In this document: one piece after another, positions 16,526 to 25,316 of the stretch
How the letters are laid out: each line of letters opens with the position of its first letter
Position numbering within the stretch: position 1 is the stretch's first letter
Assembly (NCBI GenBank): GCA_027486495.1
Contig: JAIXOZ010000028.1
Span: 1-64,000, forward strand
Direction of reading: 5' to 3'
From: Comamonadaceae bacterium
GTDB taxonomy: Bacteria > Pseudomonadota > Gammaproteobacteria > Burkholderiales > Burkholderiaceae_C
Length of the DNA stretch: 64,000 nucleotides
The notes under the pieces: generated by a model
The model's input: the letters and a program-made list of their open reading frames with translations, nothing else
Told to the model about the DNA's origin: nothing
Databases searched by the model: none
Position numbers and translations under genes: made by a program

Positions 16526-18088
16526 TCATGCCTCGTCCAGGCCCAATTCCTGGATTTTGCGGGTGATGGTATTGCGGCCGATGCCTAGTTTTTGCGCCGC
16601 CTCAATGCGGCGACCCCGGGTGGTGGAGAGTGCCGCCTGAATCATGCTAGTTTCAAAACGCCGGGTGAGCGCGTCCCACACATCGGTGCGGCCTGCGTTG
16701 AGCAAGGCCAGGGCCTCTTGCTCCAGGCCGGGCTCCCAGCCCATGACACCCGGATTGGACGCGGTGGCGTCAAAGGGCGATGCCACGCTGTGCGCATCCA
16801 CCGGGCGGTCATGGCTGGCAATTTGGCTCGGCTCGGGCAGCCCCAGTGAGGTGTCGGCCACGCCGCCCCCCGCGCCAGAAGACAAGGCCGTGAACGTGGC
16901 AGGCGCGGCCGTCGCAGCCCCTGTCGGGGCCAGCACTTCGGGCGGAAGATCCTTGACTTCAATCACCTGGGTAGGTGCCATCACCGTGAGCCAGTGGCAG
17001 ATGTTTTCCAGTTGGCGGACATTGCCCGGAAACTGGAATTGACTCAAACGATCGAGCGCGGCGTCAGCCATGCGTTTGGGCTCCACGCCCAGTTGTTGGG
17101 CGCTGCGCTGCAGGAAGTAGCGCGCCAGCACGGGCACGTCTTCACGCCGCTCGCGCAGTGCCGGCAGGCGCAGGCGAATCACGTTCAGGCGGTGGAACAA
17201 GTCTTCGCGGAACACGCCTTCCTTGACGCGCTGCTCCAGGTCTTGGTGGGTGGCGGCGATCACGCGCACATTGGCCTTGACGGCGCTGTGCCCACCCACT
17301 CGGTAAAAGTTGCCATCCGACAGCACGCGCAGCAATCGGGTTTGCAAATCAAAAGGCATGTCGCCAATTTCGTCCAGAAACAAGGTTCCGCCATCGGCCT
17401 GCTCAAAGCGGCCCCGGCGCGAGGCTTGTGCGCCGGTGAAGGCGCCGCGCTCATGGCCAAACAATTCGCTCTCGAGCAGGTCTTTGGGTATGGCCGCCGT
17501 GTTGATGGCCACAAAGGGCTGGTTGGCACGCGGCGAGTGTTTGTGCAGCGCGTGCGCCACCAGCTCCTTGCCCGAACCCGACTCGCCCGTGATCAGCACC
17601 GTGACGTGGCTTTGTGCCAGGCGACCAATGCCGCGAAACACGTCCTGCATGGCCGGGGCCTGACCCAACATTTCAGGAGCATCGGCGATTTTTTCTTCGG
17701 CCACATCCTCGCGCTGGCTCTCGCCCACCGCGCGGCGGATCAGCTCCACCGCCTTGGGTAAATCAAAGGGCTTGGGCAGGTACTCAAACGCCCCACTTTG
17801 AAAGGCCGAAACAGCGCTGTCCAGATCGGAGAACGCCGTCATGATGATGACCGGCAAACCGGGCATGCGCTGCTTGATGGCGGCGAGCAAATCCAGACCC
17901 GAGCCACCAGGCATGCGGATGTCGCTGACCAACACCTGCGGGCCGTCGCTCTCACCCTCGGCCTCTAGTGCTTTCATCACCTCGCGTGGGTTGGTGAAGC
18001 TGCGCGTGGGCAATCCCTCGCGCAGCAGTGCTTTTTCGAGCACAAAGCGGATGGATTGGTCATCGTCTACGATCCAGATCGGCTTCAT
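16526..18088 (-). CDS. ntrC: Nitrogen regulation response regulator NtrC (NR-I)
   Basis: Sigma-54-dependent activator controlling nitrogen-assimilation genes. Domains of the 520-residue protein: receiver (PIWIVDDDQ; phospho-acceptor Asp56 in VSDIRMPGG), AAA+ domain (Walker A GESGSGKE, sigma-54 loop GAFTGA, Walker B GGTLFLDEIGD), an Ala/Ser-rich linker, and a Fis-type helix-turn-helix at the end (AAQKLGIGRNTITRKIQELGL). The ATG at 18088 (MKPIWIV) is chosen; a TTG at 18112 would add 8 residues. It follows ntrB closely. Its predicted binding sites stand upstream of glnA. Confidence 0.97.
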   Translation of the reverse strand: MKPIWIVDDDQSIRFVLEKALLREGLPTRSFTNPREVMKALEAEGESDGPQVLVSDIRMPGGSGLDLLAAIKQRMPGLPVIIMTAFSDLDSAVSAFQSGAFEYLPKPFDLPKAVELIRRAVGESQREDVAEEKIADAPEMLGQAPAMQDVFRGIGRLAQSHVTVLITGESGSGKELVAHALHKHSPRANQPFVAINTAAIPKDLLESELFGHERGAFTGAQASRRGRFEQADGGTLFLDEIGDMPFDLQTRLLRVLSDGNFYRVGGHSAVKANVRVIAATHQDLEQRVKEGVFREDLFHRLNVIRLRLPALRERREDVPVLARYFLQRSAQQLGVEPKRMADAALDRLSQFQFPGNVRQLENICHWLTVMAPTQVIEVKDLPPEVLAPTGAATAAPATFTALSSGAGGGVADTSLGLPEPSQIASHDRPVDAHSVASPFDATASNPGVMGWEPGLEQEALALLNAGRTDVWDALTRRFETSMIQAALSTTRGRRIEAAQKLGIGRNTITRKIQELGLDEA

Positions 18089-18122
18089 CAAAGTGGCACT
18101 TTCTGTGGTCAATGGAGAGGCT

Positions 18123-19184
18123 TCAAGGCAAGGGAATCAAAATCTTGAAGTCCGTACGACCCGGCTCGCTTTCACACTCGATCAGGCCATGGTGTTGTTG
18201 CACAAAGGTTTGCGCCAATGTGAGCCCCAGGCCCGAGCCGCCTTCGCGCCCCGAAATCAACGGGAAGAAAATGCGGTCCTTGATCGAGTCTGGAATACCA
18301 GGCCCGTTGTCCATCACATGCAATTCCAATGCCAGGCGATAACGCTGCTTACCAAACGTGACTTGCCTCAAGATCCGGGTCTTGAGCGTGATCTGTGCGT
18401 CGCCTTGCGCTACGCGCTCTTGCAAGGCTTGCGCCGCGTTGTGGGCGATGTTGAGCACCGCCTGAATGAGCTGCTCGCGGTCACCACGGAACTCGGGGAT
18501 CGAGATGTCGTAGTCGCGCACCACACGCAAGCTCCGTGGGAACTCGGCAAGGATCAAAGCCCGCACGCGCTCGCACACTTCGTGGATGTTCACGTCGCCC
18601 ACCACATGCGGCCTGCGGTGCGGTGCCAGCAAGCGGTCCACCAGGGTCTGCAGCCGGTCAGCCTCGTGGATGATGACCTGCGTGTACTCGGTCAGCTCCT
18701 TGTCGTCGAGCTCCATCTCCAGCAATTGCGCCGAGCCACGAATGCCGCCCAGCGGGTTCTTGATCTCATGCGCCAGGTTGCGGATCAGCTCCTTGTTGGC
18801 TTGCGCCTGGTCGAGTAAGCGCTCCTCGCGCTCTTGCCGGGTTTGCTGCTCCACCGGGAGCAACTCCACGATCACCTCGTCGGGCAGATCGGTCAGTGCC
18901 ACGATGACGTGCACGGGCAAAGGCTCGTCGTGGTGCATGCGGCGCAGCTGGGCTTCGTAGCGCAGCGCGGCAAACTCGTTGGATTGCGCCCCGGACAAAG
19001 CCATGATCAAGGGCTGCGGGTCGACGAAATAGTCGGGCAAATACGCGTTGTGCAGCGTGCGCCGGGACAGGCCCAAAGCATCTTCGAGCGCGGCGTTGAC
19101 AAAGCGCACACGGCCTTGGCCTTGCATCACGGCCACGGGCGTGGCCAGCAGGTCAAAGGCCTGGAATCGGTGGGGTGTGCTCAT
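18123..19184 (-). CDS. ntrB: Nitrogen regulation sensor kinase NtrB (NR-II)
   Basis: Cytoplasmic histidine kinase/phosphatase that phosphorylates NtrC and is controlled by P-II. The 353-residue protein has an N-terminal PAS domain (about 10-110), the dimerisation/phospho-acceptor helix with His139 in NLAHEIKNPLGG, and an ATP-binding domain with N-box (LNIAHNAAQ), G1 (DNGPGIP) and G2 (GSGLGLTLAQTF). There are no membrane segments, as expected for NtrB. Its ATG overlaps the upstream stop by four bases. Confidence 0.97.
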   Translation of the reverse strand: MSTPHRFQAFDLLATPVAVMQGQGRVRFVNAALEDALGLSRRTLHNAYLPDYFVDPQPLIMALSGAQSNEFAALRYEAQLRRMHHDEPLPVHVIVALTDLPDEVIVELLPVEQQTRQEREERLLDQAQANKELIRNLAHEIKNPLGGIRGSAQLLEMELDDKELTEYTQVIIHEADRLQTLVDRLLAPHRRPHVVGDVNIHEVCERVRALILAEFPRSLRVVRDYDISIPEFRGDREQLIQAVLNIAHNAAQALQERVAQGDAQITLKTRILRQVTFGKQRYRLALELHVMDNGPGIPDSIKDRIFFPLISGREGGSGLGLTLAQTFVQQHHGLIECESEPGRTDFKILIPLP

Positions 19185-19789
19185 GGCGTGCGGCGGCTGG
19201 TCTGCACCGGGCGACGCGACAGCTCGCGTTGCAGGCTGTCGATGTCGCGCTCGGTGCGGTCAATGGCCGCCTTCATCTCAGCCACACGGTCCAGGTATTT
19301 TTGGTGGTTGCGGGTTTCGGCGGCCCACTTCTCGGGCTCGCCTTGGTTGTAGTTTTGCACCAACTGCGCTAGCTTTGCACGGGCTTTGTCCAGCTCCTGC
19401 GCCAAGATGGTGCGCGCTTGCGCATCGCGCTCGCTTTGCTGCACATCGGGGGTGCGGGCAAGCACGGAGGATGTGCGGGGCTGTCCCGCCAATGCGGGTT
19501 CTGTGGCACCGGGTTCGGCTGGGGCGCTGCGGGTTGACGCGGCAGCGGATGTGGGCAATGGGAAAGAGGGCGCCAGGGTGGCTGGACGGGTGCCGCCAAT
19601 CACGGTGATGGCTTGGGGGGCCAGCGGCTCGCACAGGCTGGGCTCACGCGGAGCATTGGTGTATTCGTGGCCGCAGCGGTACACGGCTTGCTGGGCTTGC
19701 GCGGCCAAGCCTGCAGTCAACAGCAAAAAAAGGACGGCCGAGGCCGTCCTTTTTGAGCATTGCACAGGTGCGTGTGCAATGGTGGTCAT
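19181..19789 (-). CDS. Exported coiled-coil protein between glnA and ntrB
   Basis: A 202-residue protein with a signal peptide (SAVLFLLLTAGLAAQAQ), then a short Cys-containing section (AVYRCGHEYTNAPREPSLCEPL) slightly reminiscent of DUF4124 proteins. An Ala/Pro/Ser-rich linker follows, then a C-terminal coiled coil (AQELDKARAKLAQLVQNY, RTERDIDSLQRELSRRP). Function is unknown. Its ATG lies five bases past the glnA stop, and its stop overlaps the ntrB start. The codons of its signal peptide contain a perfect terminator hairpin (19727-19754), so it is translated only from transcripts that read through. Confidence 0.75.
   Translation of the reverse strand: MTTIAHAPVQCSKRTASAVLFLLLTAGLAAQAQQAVYRCGHEYTNAPREPSLCEPLAPQAITVIGGTRPATLAPSFPLPTSAAASTRSAPAEPGATEPALAGQPRTSSVLARTPDVQQSERDAQARTILAQELDKARAKLAQLVQNYNQGEPEKWAAETRNHQKYLDRVAEMKAAIDRTERDIDSLQRELSRRPVQTSRRTP
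19725..19754 (-). terminator. Intrinsic terminator of glnA inside the next gene
   Basis: On the minus strand AAAAAGGACGGCC pairs with GGCCGTCCTTTTT around a 2-base turn (or a 4-base loop if the inner pair opens), followed by a run of seven T. It begins about 40 bases after the glnA stop and is entirely inside the first 22 codons of the downstream exported-protein gene. It should stop most glnA transcripts and let a fraction pass to ntrBC. Confidence 0.88.
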
Positions 19790-19794
19790 GGTGC

Positions 19795-21210
19795 TTAGAG
19801 CGAGTAGTACATGTCGTATTCGACAGGGGACACTTCCACGCGGCTGCGGTTGACCTCTTGCATCTTCAATTCGATGTAAGCGTCGATCCACGAGTCGGTG
19901 AACACGCCGCCCTTGGTCAGGAAAGCGCGGTCCGCGTTCAGGCAGTCCAGAGCCTGGTCCAAGCTGGAGCAAACAGTCGGGACCAACTTGTCTTCTTCTG
20001 GAGGCAGGTGGTACAGGTCTTTGGTGGCTGCTTCGCCGGGGTGGATCTTGTTCTCGATACCGTCCAAGCCCGCCATCAACAAGGCAGCGAAGCCCAGGTA
20101 GGGGTTGCACAATGGATCGGGGAAGCGGGCTTCCACGCGGCGGCCCTTGTCGCTGGCGACGTTGGGGATGCGGATCGAGGCGGAGCGGTTTTTGGCCGAG
20201 TAAGCCAACTTGACCGGGGCTTCGTAGTGAGGAACCAAGCGCTTGTAGCTGTTGGTGCCGGGGTTGGTGATCGCGTTCAGGGCACGGGCGTGCTTGATGA
20301 TGCCGCCGATGTAGAACAAGGCGAATTCAGACAAACCAGCGTAGCCATTGCCTGCGAACAGGTTCTTGCCGTCTTTCCAGATGGACTGGTGAACGTGCAT
20401 GCCGGAACCGTTGTCGCCAGCGTAAGGCTTGGGCATGAAGGTGGCGGTCTTGCCGTAAGCGTTGGCCACGTTGTGGATCACGTACTTTTGCAGCAGGGTC
20501 CAGTCAGCGCGCTCAACCAAGGTCGAAAAACGTGTGCCGATTTCGCACTGACCCGCGCCCGCCACTTCGTGGTGGTGCACTTCGACCGGGATGCCCACGG
20601 ACTCGAGGATCAGCGACATTTCGCTGCGCATGTCGTGTGTGCTGTCGACGGGGGGCACTGGGAAGTAGCCACCCTTGACGCGGTTGCGGTGGCCTTTGTT
20701 GCCGCCGTCCATCTTGGTGCCGCTGTTCCATGGGGCTTCGGCTTCGTCGATGGCGTAGAAAGTGTTGTTCGGCTCGGTGCTCCAACGCACTTCGTCAAAC
20801 AAGAAGAACTCTGGCTCGGGACCGAAGTAGGCGGTATCGCCCAAGCCCGATTGCTTGAGGTAAGTCTCGGCACGCTTGGCGATCGAGCGGGGGTCACGCT
20901 CGTAAGCCTTGCCGTCGGTGGGTTCGATCACGTCACAAATCAGGACCAGGGTGACTTCTTCGAAGAAGGGGTCGATGATGGCGCTGTTGGGATCAGGGAT
21001 CAACAGCATGTCGGAGGCTTCGATGCCCTTCCAGCCGGCGATCGAAGAGCCGTCGAAGGCTTGACCGTCTTCGAACTTGCTTTCGTCAAACTGCGACACG
21101 GGCGCCGTAATGTGTTGCCACTTGCCACGGGTATCGGTGAAACGGAAGTCAACGAACTTGACTTCGTTGTCTTTCACCATGTTCATCACATCTGCGACGG
21201 TCTTGGCCAT
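19795..21210 (-). CDS. glnA: Glutamine synthetase type I
   Basis: Makes glutamine from glutamate, ammonia and ATP; the main ammonium-assimilation enzyme, a cytoplasmic dodecamer. The 471-residue product carries [18 protein letters not shown], the [10 protein letters not shown] signature and [10 protein letters not shown], and the adenylylation loop DLYHLPPEE whose Tyr is the target of GlnE in GSI-beta enzymes. The ATG at 21210 follows CAGGAGAATTTG. A sigma-54 promoter and two NtrC sites lie upstream, and ntrB-ntrC lie downstream past a terminator. Confidence 0.98.
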   Translation of the reverse strand: MAKTVADVMNMVKDNEVKFVDFRFTDTRGKWQHITAPVSQFDESKFEDGQAFDGSSIAGWKGIEASDMLLIPDPNSAIIDPFFEEVTLVLICDVIEPTDGKAYERDPRSIAKRAETYLKQSGLGDTAYFGPEPEFFLFDEVRWSTEPNNTFYAIDEAEAPWNSGTKMDGGNKGHRNRVKGGYFPVPPVDSTHDMRSEMSLILESVGIPVEVHHHEVAGAGQCEIGTRFSTLVERADWTLLQKYVIHNVANAYGKTATFMPKPYAGDNGSGMHVHQSIWKDGKNLFAGNGYAGLSEFALFYIGGIIKHARALNAITNPGTNSYKRLVPHYEAPVKLAYSAKNRSASIRIPNVASDKGRRVEARFPDPLCNPYLGFAALLMAGLDGIENKIHPGEAATKDLYHLPPEEDKLVPTVCSSLDQALDCLNADRAFLTKGGVFTDSWIDAYIELKMQEVNRSRVEVSPVEYDMYYSL

Positions 21211-21373
21211 CAAATTCTCCTGAAGGAAAAGGGGTTAAATAGTTGACGCACAACTCTTGCAGTTTCTGTGCCAACCGGCCCAGTCCACCCAAGCTGAACA
21301 GACCCAAATTGTGCCTTGAGCCATGTGTTTTGGGCGCTTTGAGTCAGAAAAAACAAGCTGTCTGGGTGTCGGC

Positions 21374-21388
21374 GCCTTGTCAGTGCCA
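21374..21388 (-). promoter_or_regulatory. Sigma-54 promoter of glnA
   Basis: Minus-strand TGGCAC-TGACA-AGGC matches the sigma-54 consensus TGGCAC-N5-TTGC. It keeps both essential dinucleotides (GG at -24 and GC at -12) at the right spacing; only two non-invariant bases of the -12 element differ. The expected start of transcription is near 21362, giving a leader of about 150 bases before glnA. Tandem NtrC sites lie 90-125 bases further upstream. Confidence 0.8.
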
Positions 21389-21449
21389 GACAAAAAATCC
21401 GTCATGCTCAGAAATTGATCACCTCAAGTGGGTTTCAGTGCGCTCGCAA

Positions 21450-21466
21450 TGCACTTTTATGGTGCA
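21450..21466. promoter_or_regulatory. NtrC-binding site 1 (glnA enhancer)
   Basis: TGCACT-TTTAT-GGTGCA is a near-perfect dyad matching the NtrC consensus TGCACC-N5-GGTGCA with one mismatch. It is about 95 bases upstream of the predicted sigma-54 start site, a normal enhancer distance. Confidence 0.85.
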
Positions 21467-21470
21467 ATCA

Positions 21471-21487
21471 TGCACTATTTTAGTGAA
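21471..21487. promoter_or_regulatory. NtrC-binding site 2 (weaker)
   Basis: TGCACT-ATTTT-AGTGAA is a second dyad whose distal half is degenerate. Its centre is 21 bases from that of site 1, two helical turns, so two NtrC dimers would sit on the same face of the DNA. It lies only 8 bases from the end of the upstream gene. Confidence 0.7.
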
Positions 21488-21494
21488 TTAAAAA

Positions 21495-22322
21495 TCAACG
21501 CACCAATTCAGGGCCGTATTCCAGACTGAAGGCCTGAAGGCCTTGGCGCAACGCGAGGTAGGCCGTATCGGCATGGGCGGGCTCGCCTTTGACGCCCAAC
21601 TCGATGTGGCGACCCCACTGCGGGTGGTCCACACTGGGCAAACTGAACACTTTCACGCCTGGGTGCGCGGCTTCGATGGACTCCATCAGTGGCGTCAGCG
21701 TGGCTTCCATTGCGCCCAAAACGATCACCGACTTTTCAACATAAGCGTCTTGCCGGAAGAAGGCACTGTAGTGCGTGTCCAGCACCGACTCGATCATGGG
21801 CCAGGCCATGACCGGAAAGCCGGGCACAAAGTGCACAGCGCCGCCGCCAGGGCCGATGCAACTGAACCCGGGGATCTTGTTGTAAGGGTTGGGGATGATG
21901 GCCGCGCCCTGGGGGAAGGTGCCCATGTTCAGGCGGTGCAGGTTGTCCGCTCGCTCGGGCTCGTAGGGCAGGCCTTGCTCTTTGGCCGTGTCTTGCATGC
22001 GCTCCTGAATCAGGCGCTTGGCTTCGGGGTGCAGCGCCAAAGGCACCCCCCAAGCCTTGGCGGCGCATTGGCGGGTATGGTCGTCGGGCGTGGCCCCGAT
22101 GCCGCCGCAGCAAAACACCGCGTCCGCCGAAGCAAATGCCCGCTGCAAGGTGGCGGTGATGCGCTCGGGCGAATCGCCTACGTACTCGGACCAACTCAGG
22201 CTCAGGCCTCGCGCGTTCATGAACTCGATGACTTTGGGCATGTGCTTGTCCTGGCGCTTGCCGGACATGATTTCGTCGCCAATGATGATGAGGCCAAAGG
22301 TGGGGGTCATAGGAAAACTCAT
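21495..22322 (-). CDS. CinA-like molybdopterin-binding-domain protein
   Basis: A 275-residue protein with the MoCF/CinA N-terminal fold (FGLIIIGDEIMSGKRQDKHMP, CCGGIGATPDDHTRQ, PGGGAVHFVPGFPVMAWPM). It matches the competence/damage-inducible CinA N-terminal domain but lacks the C-terminal NMN-deamidase domain of full CinA. Such stand-alone proteins are sometimes annotated as nicotinamide-nucleotide or ADP-ribose metabolism enzymes; activity here is unproven. ATG at 22322 or 22310 are both possible. Its 3' end abuts the glnA enhancer. Confidence 0.8.
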   Translation of the reverse strand: MSFPMTPTFGLIIIGDEIMSGKRQDKHMPKVIEFMNARGLSLSWSEYVGDSPERITATLQRAFASADAVFCCGGIGATPDDHTRQCAAKAWGVPLALHPEAKRLIQERMQDTAKEQGLPYEPERADNLHRLNMGTFPQGAAIIPNPYNKIPGFSCIGPGGGAVHFVPGFPVMAWPMIESVLDTHYSAFFRQDAYVEKSVIVLGAMEATLTPLMESIEAAHPGVKVFSLPSVDHPQWGRHIELGVKGEPAHADTAYLALRQGLQAFSLEYGPELVR

Positions 22323-22332
22323 GGGTCAGTTG

Positions 22333-23268
22333 TCAGAATTTAGGGCGTGCAAGGACATCGGTGATGCCGTCACTGGATTCAGCGGTGTCGCCCCCCAACC
22401 GAGCTGCAGCATGCGGCGCCCCCCCCGCCACGGCAGGGGCAGCAGGCAAGACCTCGTCCACGGCCGCTTGCCGGGGCTCGTCGCGCAGGGCCTGCAAGGC
22501 AGCCAGGCCGAAATGCGCGAACCACATCGAAGAAAAGGCAAACACCAGCGTGTAAATCCAGATGGCCACGGGCACCAAAATCACAAAGGCCGCGGCAAAC
22601 AAGGCCCCGGAAGCCCACACCAAGCTGGGCGCTGCGCCCATAAGGCCAGTGACCACGCCCATGGCCAGAAAGCTCATGCGGTGGCGAGCCATGAGGGTGT
22701 GGCGCTCGTTGGCGCTGGCAAATTCGGCCAAAACGTCAAACGCCATGACCCGGTAAGTGAGCCAACCCCAGATGAAAGCGGGCAGCACCAGGGCCAGCGG
22801 CGGCACCAGCCACATGGGCAAAGTCAAAACCAACGCCCCCAGCGCCAGCACGAGAGAGAAAAAGGTCCACCACAAGCTCAAAAGCAAACTGCCGCCGTGC
22901 TTGCGCTGCAAACCGGCAAAACGCCGCTCGGCCACCATGCGGGTGAGGGACGGGGTCATCATGAAGGACACCGCCAGCAAAGACGCCACCACCACCAAGG
23001 GCGTGAAAGCAAAGATCACGAGCAAGGGGGCCACCACGGTTTTGAGGTTGCCCAAACCCACGCCTTCGAACCAGCGCCAGACCACATCGAGCCAAGCGGA
23101 GGCGTCCAACCAGCCCCGCACAAAGGTGACCGCCACGTCCCAATAAAAGTACCCCAGCAGCCAGGACAAGCCCACGATCAACACCAAGGGCAAAATTGAC
23201 AGACCGATCACACGGGGATAAAGACAATACAGCCCTGCACGCCAAAAGGAATCAATCAACAGTTTCAT
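22333..23268 (-). CDS. EI24/CysZ-like membrane protein
   Basis: A 311-residue inner-membrane protein opening MKLLIDSFWRAGLYCLYPRVIG, with about six hydrophobic segments separated by charged loops (MTPSLTRMVAERRFAGLQRKHGG). The pattern fits the EI24 domain family, which includes the sulfate permease CysZ. Specific function is not assignable. The ATG at 23268 is used rather than an earlier alternative. It ends 10 bases before the CinA-like gene and is probably cotranscribed with it. Confidence 0.75.
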   Translation of the reverse strand: MKLLIDSFWRAGLYCLYPRVIGLSILPLVLIVGLSWLLGYFYWDVAVTFVRGWLDASAWLDVVWRWFEGVGLGNLKTVVAPLLVIFAFTPLVVVASLLAVSFMMTPSLTRMVAERRFAGLQRKHGGSLLLSLWWTFFSLVLALGALVLTLPMWLVPPLALVLPAFIWGWLTYRVMAFDVLAEFASANERHTLMARHRMSFLAMGVVTGLMGAAPSLVWASGALFAAAFVILVPVAIWIYTLVFAFSSMWFAHFGLAALQALRDEPRQAAVDEVLPAAPAVAGGAPHAAARLGGDTAESSDGITDVLARPKF

Positions 23269-23415
23269 GGGCGAAAGCTTAACATTTGAAGTGGCATAGG
23301 CCTGCCAGCTCATACAGCAACAAACCTCTCAATCAGCCCAAGAACGAGCCCACTGGGCCCAAAACCCGCCACACAGCACTCAAGCGGCACAAGCCGCTGT
23401 CAACAAGGATGACCC

Positions 23416-24234
23416 GTGCACCAAGCCGAACTTGAAAAAATCCATATCGACTCCGTCCAACTGGAAGTGCTGCACCTGCCGGGGCCTGCCGAAGCGGGGC
23501 AACCCACACTGGTTTTTTTGCACGAAGGACTGGGCAGTGTGCGCATGTGGCGGGACTGGCCTGCCCGCTTGTGCGCGCAAATCGGTTGCTCCGGTTGGGT
23601 CTATTCGCGTCAGGGCTACGGGCAATCCGACTCCGTGGTGGATGTGCGCGGACCGTCCGTGCAAATTGGCACGCAAAGACGGGGGCGTTTGCTGCCAGAC
23701 TACATGCACCGGGAAGCACTGGATGTTTTGCCCAAAGTGCTCAAGTCTCTCGGCATAAAGCGGCCCGTTTTGCTCGGCCATTCAGACGGAGGCACCATCG
23801 CCTTGCTGCACGCCGCGCACCATGACGTGCATGGCTGCATCGTGATGGCTCCGCACCTCATGGTGGAGGAGTTGTCTGTGCAAGCCATTGCCCAGGCCCG
23901 CGAAGCTTTTCTGAACGGGCCTTTGCGCGAACGTCTGTCCAGTTACCACGCTGATGTCGACGGTGCTTTTTGGCAATGGAACGATGTCTGGCTCAGCCAG
24001 GCGTTTCGCACTTTTGATATCCGCCCCGAGTTGGGAACCATCCGGGCTCCGCTGCTGGCCATCCAGGGCGTTGACGACGCTTATGGCACCTTGGCACAGA
24101 TTGATGACATCGCAGCGCAGGTGCCCCAAGCCCAATTGGTGAAGCTGCTCCGCTGCGGACACTCGCCGCACCGCGACCAGCCAGAACTCGCAGTGCAGGC
24201 CATCAAGACGTTCTGGGCACAACTCAGGGCTTGA
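23416..24234 (+). CDS. Alpha/beta hydrolase
   Basis: A 272-residue alpha/beta-hydrolase-fold enzyme. Visible elements are the oxyanion region FLHEGLGSV, the motif SRQGYGQSD, the nucleophile elbow GHSDGG (Ser near 120), an acid region (GVDDAYG) and the catalytic His in LRCGHSPHRDQPE. The start is GTG at 23416 with AAGGA upstream; no suitable ATG exists. It probably hydrolyses an ester, lactone or C-C bond; the substrate is unknown. Its 3' end overlaps the convergent rsuA-like gene by 11 bases. Confidence 0.88.
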   Translation: MHQAELEKIHIDSVQLEVLHLPGPAEAGQPTLVFLHEGLGSVRMWRDWPARLCAQIGCSGWVYSRQGYGQSDSVVDVRGPSVQIGTQRRGRLLPDYMHREALDVLPKVLKSLGIKRPVLLGHSDGGTIALLHAAHHDVHGCIVMAPHLMVEELSVQAIAQAREAFLNGPLRERLSSYHADVDGAFWQWNDVWLSQAFRTFDIRPELGTIRAPLLAIQGVDDAYGTLAQIDDIAAQVPQAQLVKLLRCGHSPHRDQPELAVQAIKTFWAQLRA

Positions 24235-24967
24235 GCAAGGCCAAGTCGTCCTGGGTCAGCCAGCGCCATTGACCGGGGGCCAGATCACCCAGCACCAAAC
24301 CGCCGATTTGTGAACGGTGCAAACCCTCCACCCGGTTGCCCACGGCCGCCACCATGCGCTTGACTTGGTGGTATTTGCCCTCGGTCAGGGTGAGTTTCAG
24401 GTGCAGCTCGCCCACGGCCTCGCAGGCCGCTGCCTTGACCGGCTGAGGGTCGTCGTCCAGCACCACACCGCTCAGCAGTTGGTCTACCATCTCGGGCGTG
24501 ATGGGGTGTTTGGTGGTGACCTCGTAGACCTTGGGCACATGGTGCTTGGGTGAGCTCATCTTGTGGATGAACTGGCCGTCGTCGGTCAGCAGCAGCAAGC
24601 CGGTGGTGTCCTGGTCGAGACGGCCCACGGCTTGAACGCCCTGCACCGCCGCTTTTTGTGGGCGCTGGCGCAAAGGTGCGGGCAGCAGGGTGTAGATGCT
24701 CGGCCAGGACGAAGGTTTTTGCGAACACTCGGTGCCAGCGGGCTTGTGCAGCAGCACATAGGCCTTGTCCAGGTAGGGCCAAGCCGTGCCTTGCACCGAA
24801 AATTGCAGACCCTCCAGGTCAAAGAATTCGCCCGCGTCGGTGACGGTTTCGCCCTGGACTTGGACATGGCCTTGCTGGACCAGGCCTGCGCACACGCGGC
24901 GGGTGCCAAAGCCCTGGCTGAACAAGATGTCTTCCAGGCGCATGGGTTTGAGAGGTTTGGCTTTCAT
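24224..24967 (-). CDS. rsuA: 16S rRNA pseudouridine synthase, RsuA type
   Basis: A 247-residue enzyme with an N-terminal S4-like RNA-binding segment (RLEDILFSQGFGTRRVCAGLV) and a catalytic domain with [28 protein letters not shown] and EGKYHQVKRMVAAVGNRV. These match RsuA, which modifies U516 of 16S rRNA. ATG at 24967. It is divergent from the small gene at 25023 (55 bases apart). Confidence 0.9.
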   Translation of the reverse strand: MKAKPLKPMRLEDILFSQGFGTRRVCAGLVQQGHVQVQGETVTDAGEFFDLEGLQFSVQGTAWPYLDKAYVLLHKPAGTECSQKPSSWPSIYTLLPAPLRQRPQKAAVQGVQAVGRLDQDTTGLLLLTDDGQFIHKMSSPKHHVPKVYEVTTKHPITPEMVDQLLSGVVLDDDPQPVKAAACEAVGELHLKLTLTEGKYHQVKRMVAAVGNRVEGLHRSQIGGLVLGDLAPGQWRWLTQDDLALLKP

Positions 24968-25022
24968 GGGGCATGATTGTCGCCTCGAAACAGACCCCTA
25001 TCGCTTGCAGGAGACATGGCCC

Positions 25023-25316
25023 ATGAGTGCTGCCCTTGAAACGCTCGATCGCATGAACACCGCCCTGGCACGCAGCCAAAACGGCCAATTGCCACAAAGC
25101 GAGATGGTTCGCCTGTGGCGCGCAGAGTCGGCCTCTTTGGCGCTGCCCACACGCTTTGACGAGGTGTTGCAGCCTTTGCTGGACCGCATCGAGGCGAGCG
25201 TTTTGTTCAGCGAAGAAAGCTGCTCGTTCAGTCAAAAAGATCTGCTGGCCAGTCTGCAAATGTGGGCCGACAAAGCGCGACTGCGGCTGACCAGCCCCAG
25301 CGCTGCGCAGCCCTAA
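25023..25316 (+). CDS. Small hypothetical protein (97 residues)
   Basis: Soluble, mostly helical 97-residue protein starting MSAALETLDRMNTALARSQNG, with GAGACATGGCCC as a weak translation-start context. No known domain is evident; there is no signal peptide, cysteine cluster or membrane segment. I take it as real because it fills the gap between rsuA and dusC and ends exactly at the convergent dusC stop (4-base overlap). Confidence 0.6.
   Translation: MSAALETLDRMNTALARSQNGQLPQSEMVRLWRAESASLALPTRFDEVLQPLLDRIEASVLFSEESCSFSQKDLLASLQMWADKARLRLTSPSAAQP

Noticed and set aside
19753-21246. 497-codon open frame on the plus strand
   Set aside because: It is antisense to glnA.
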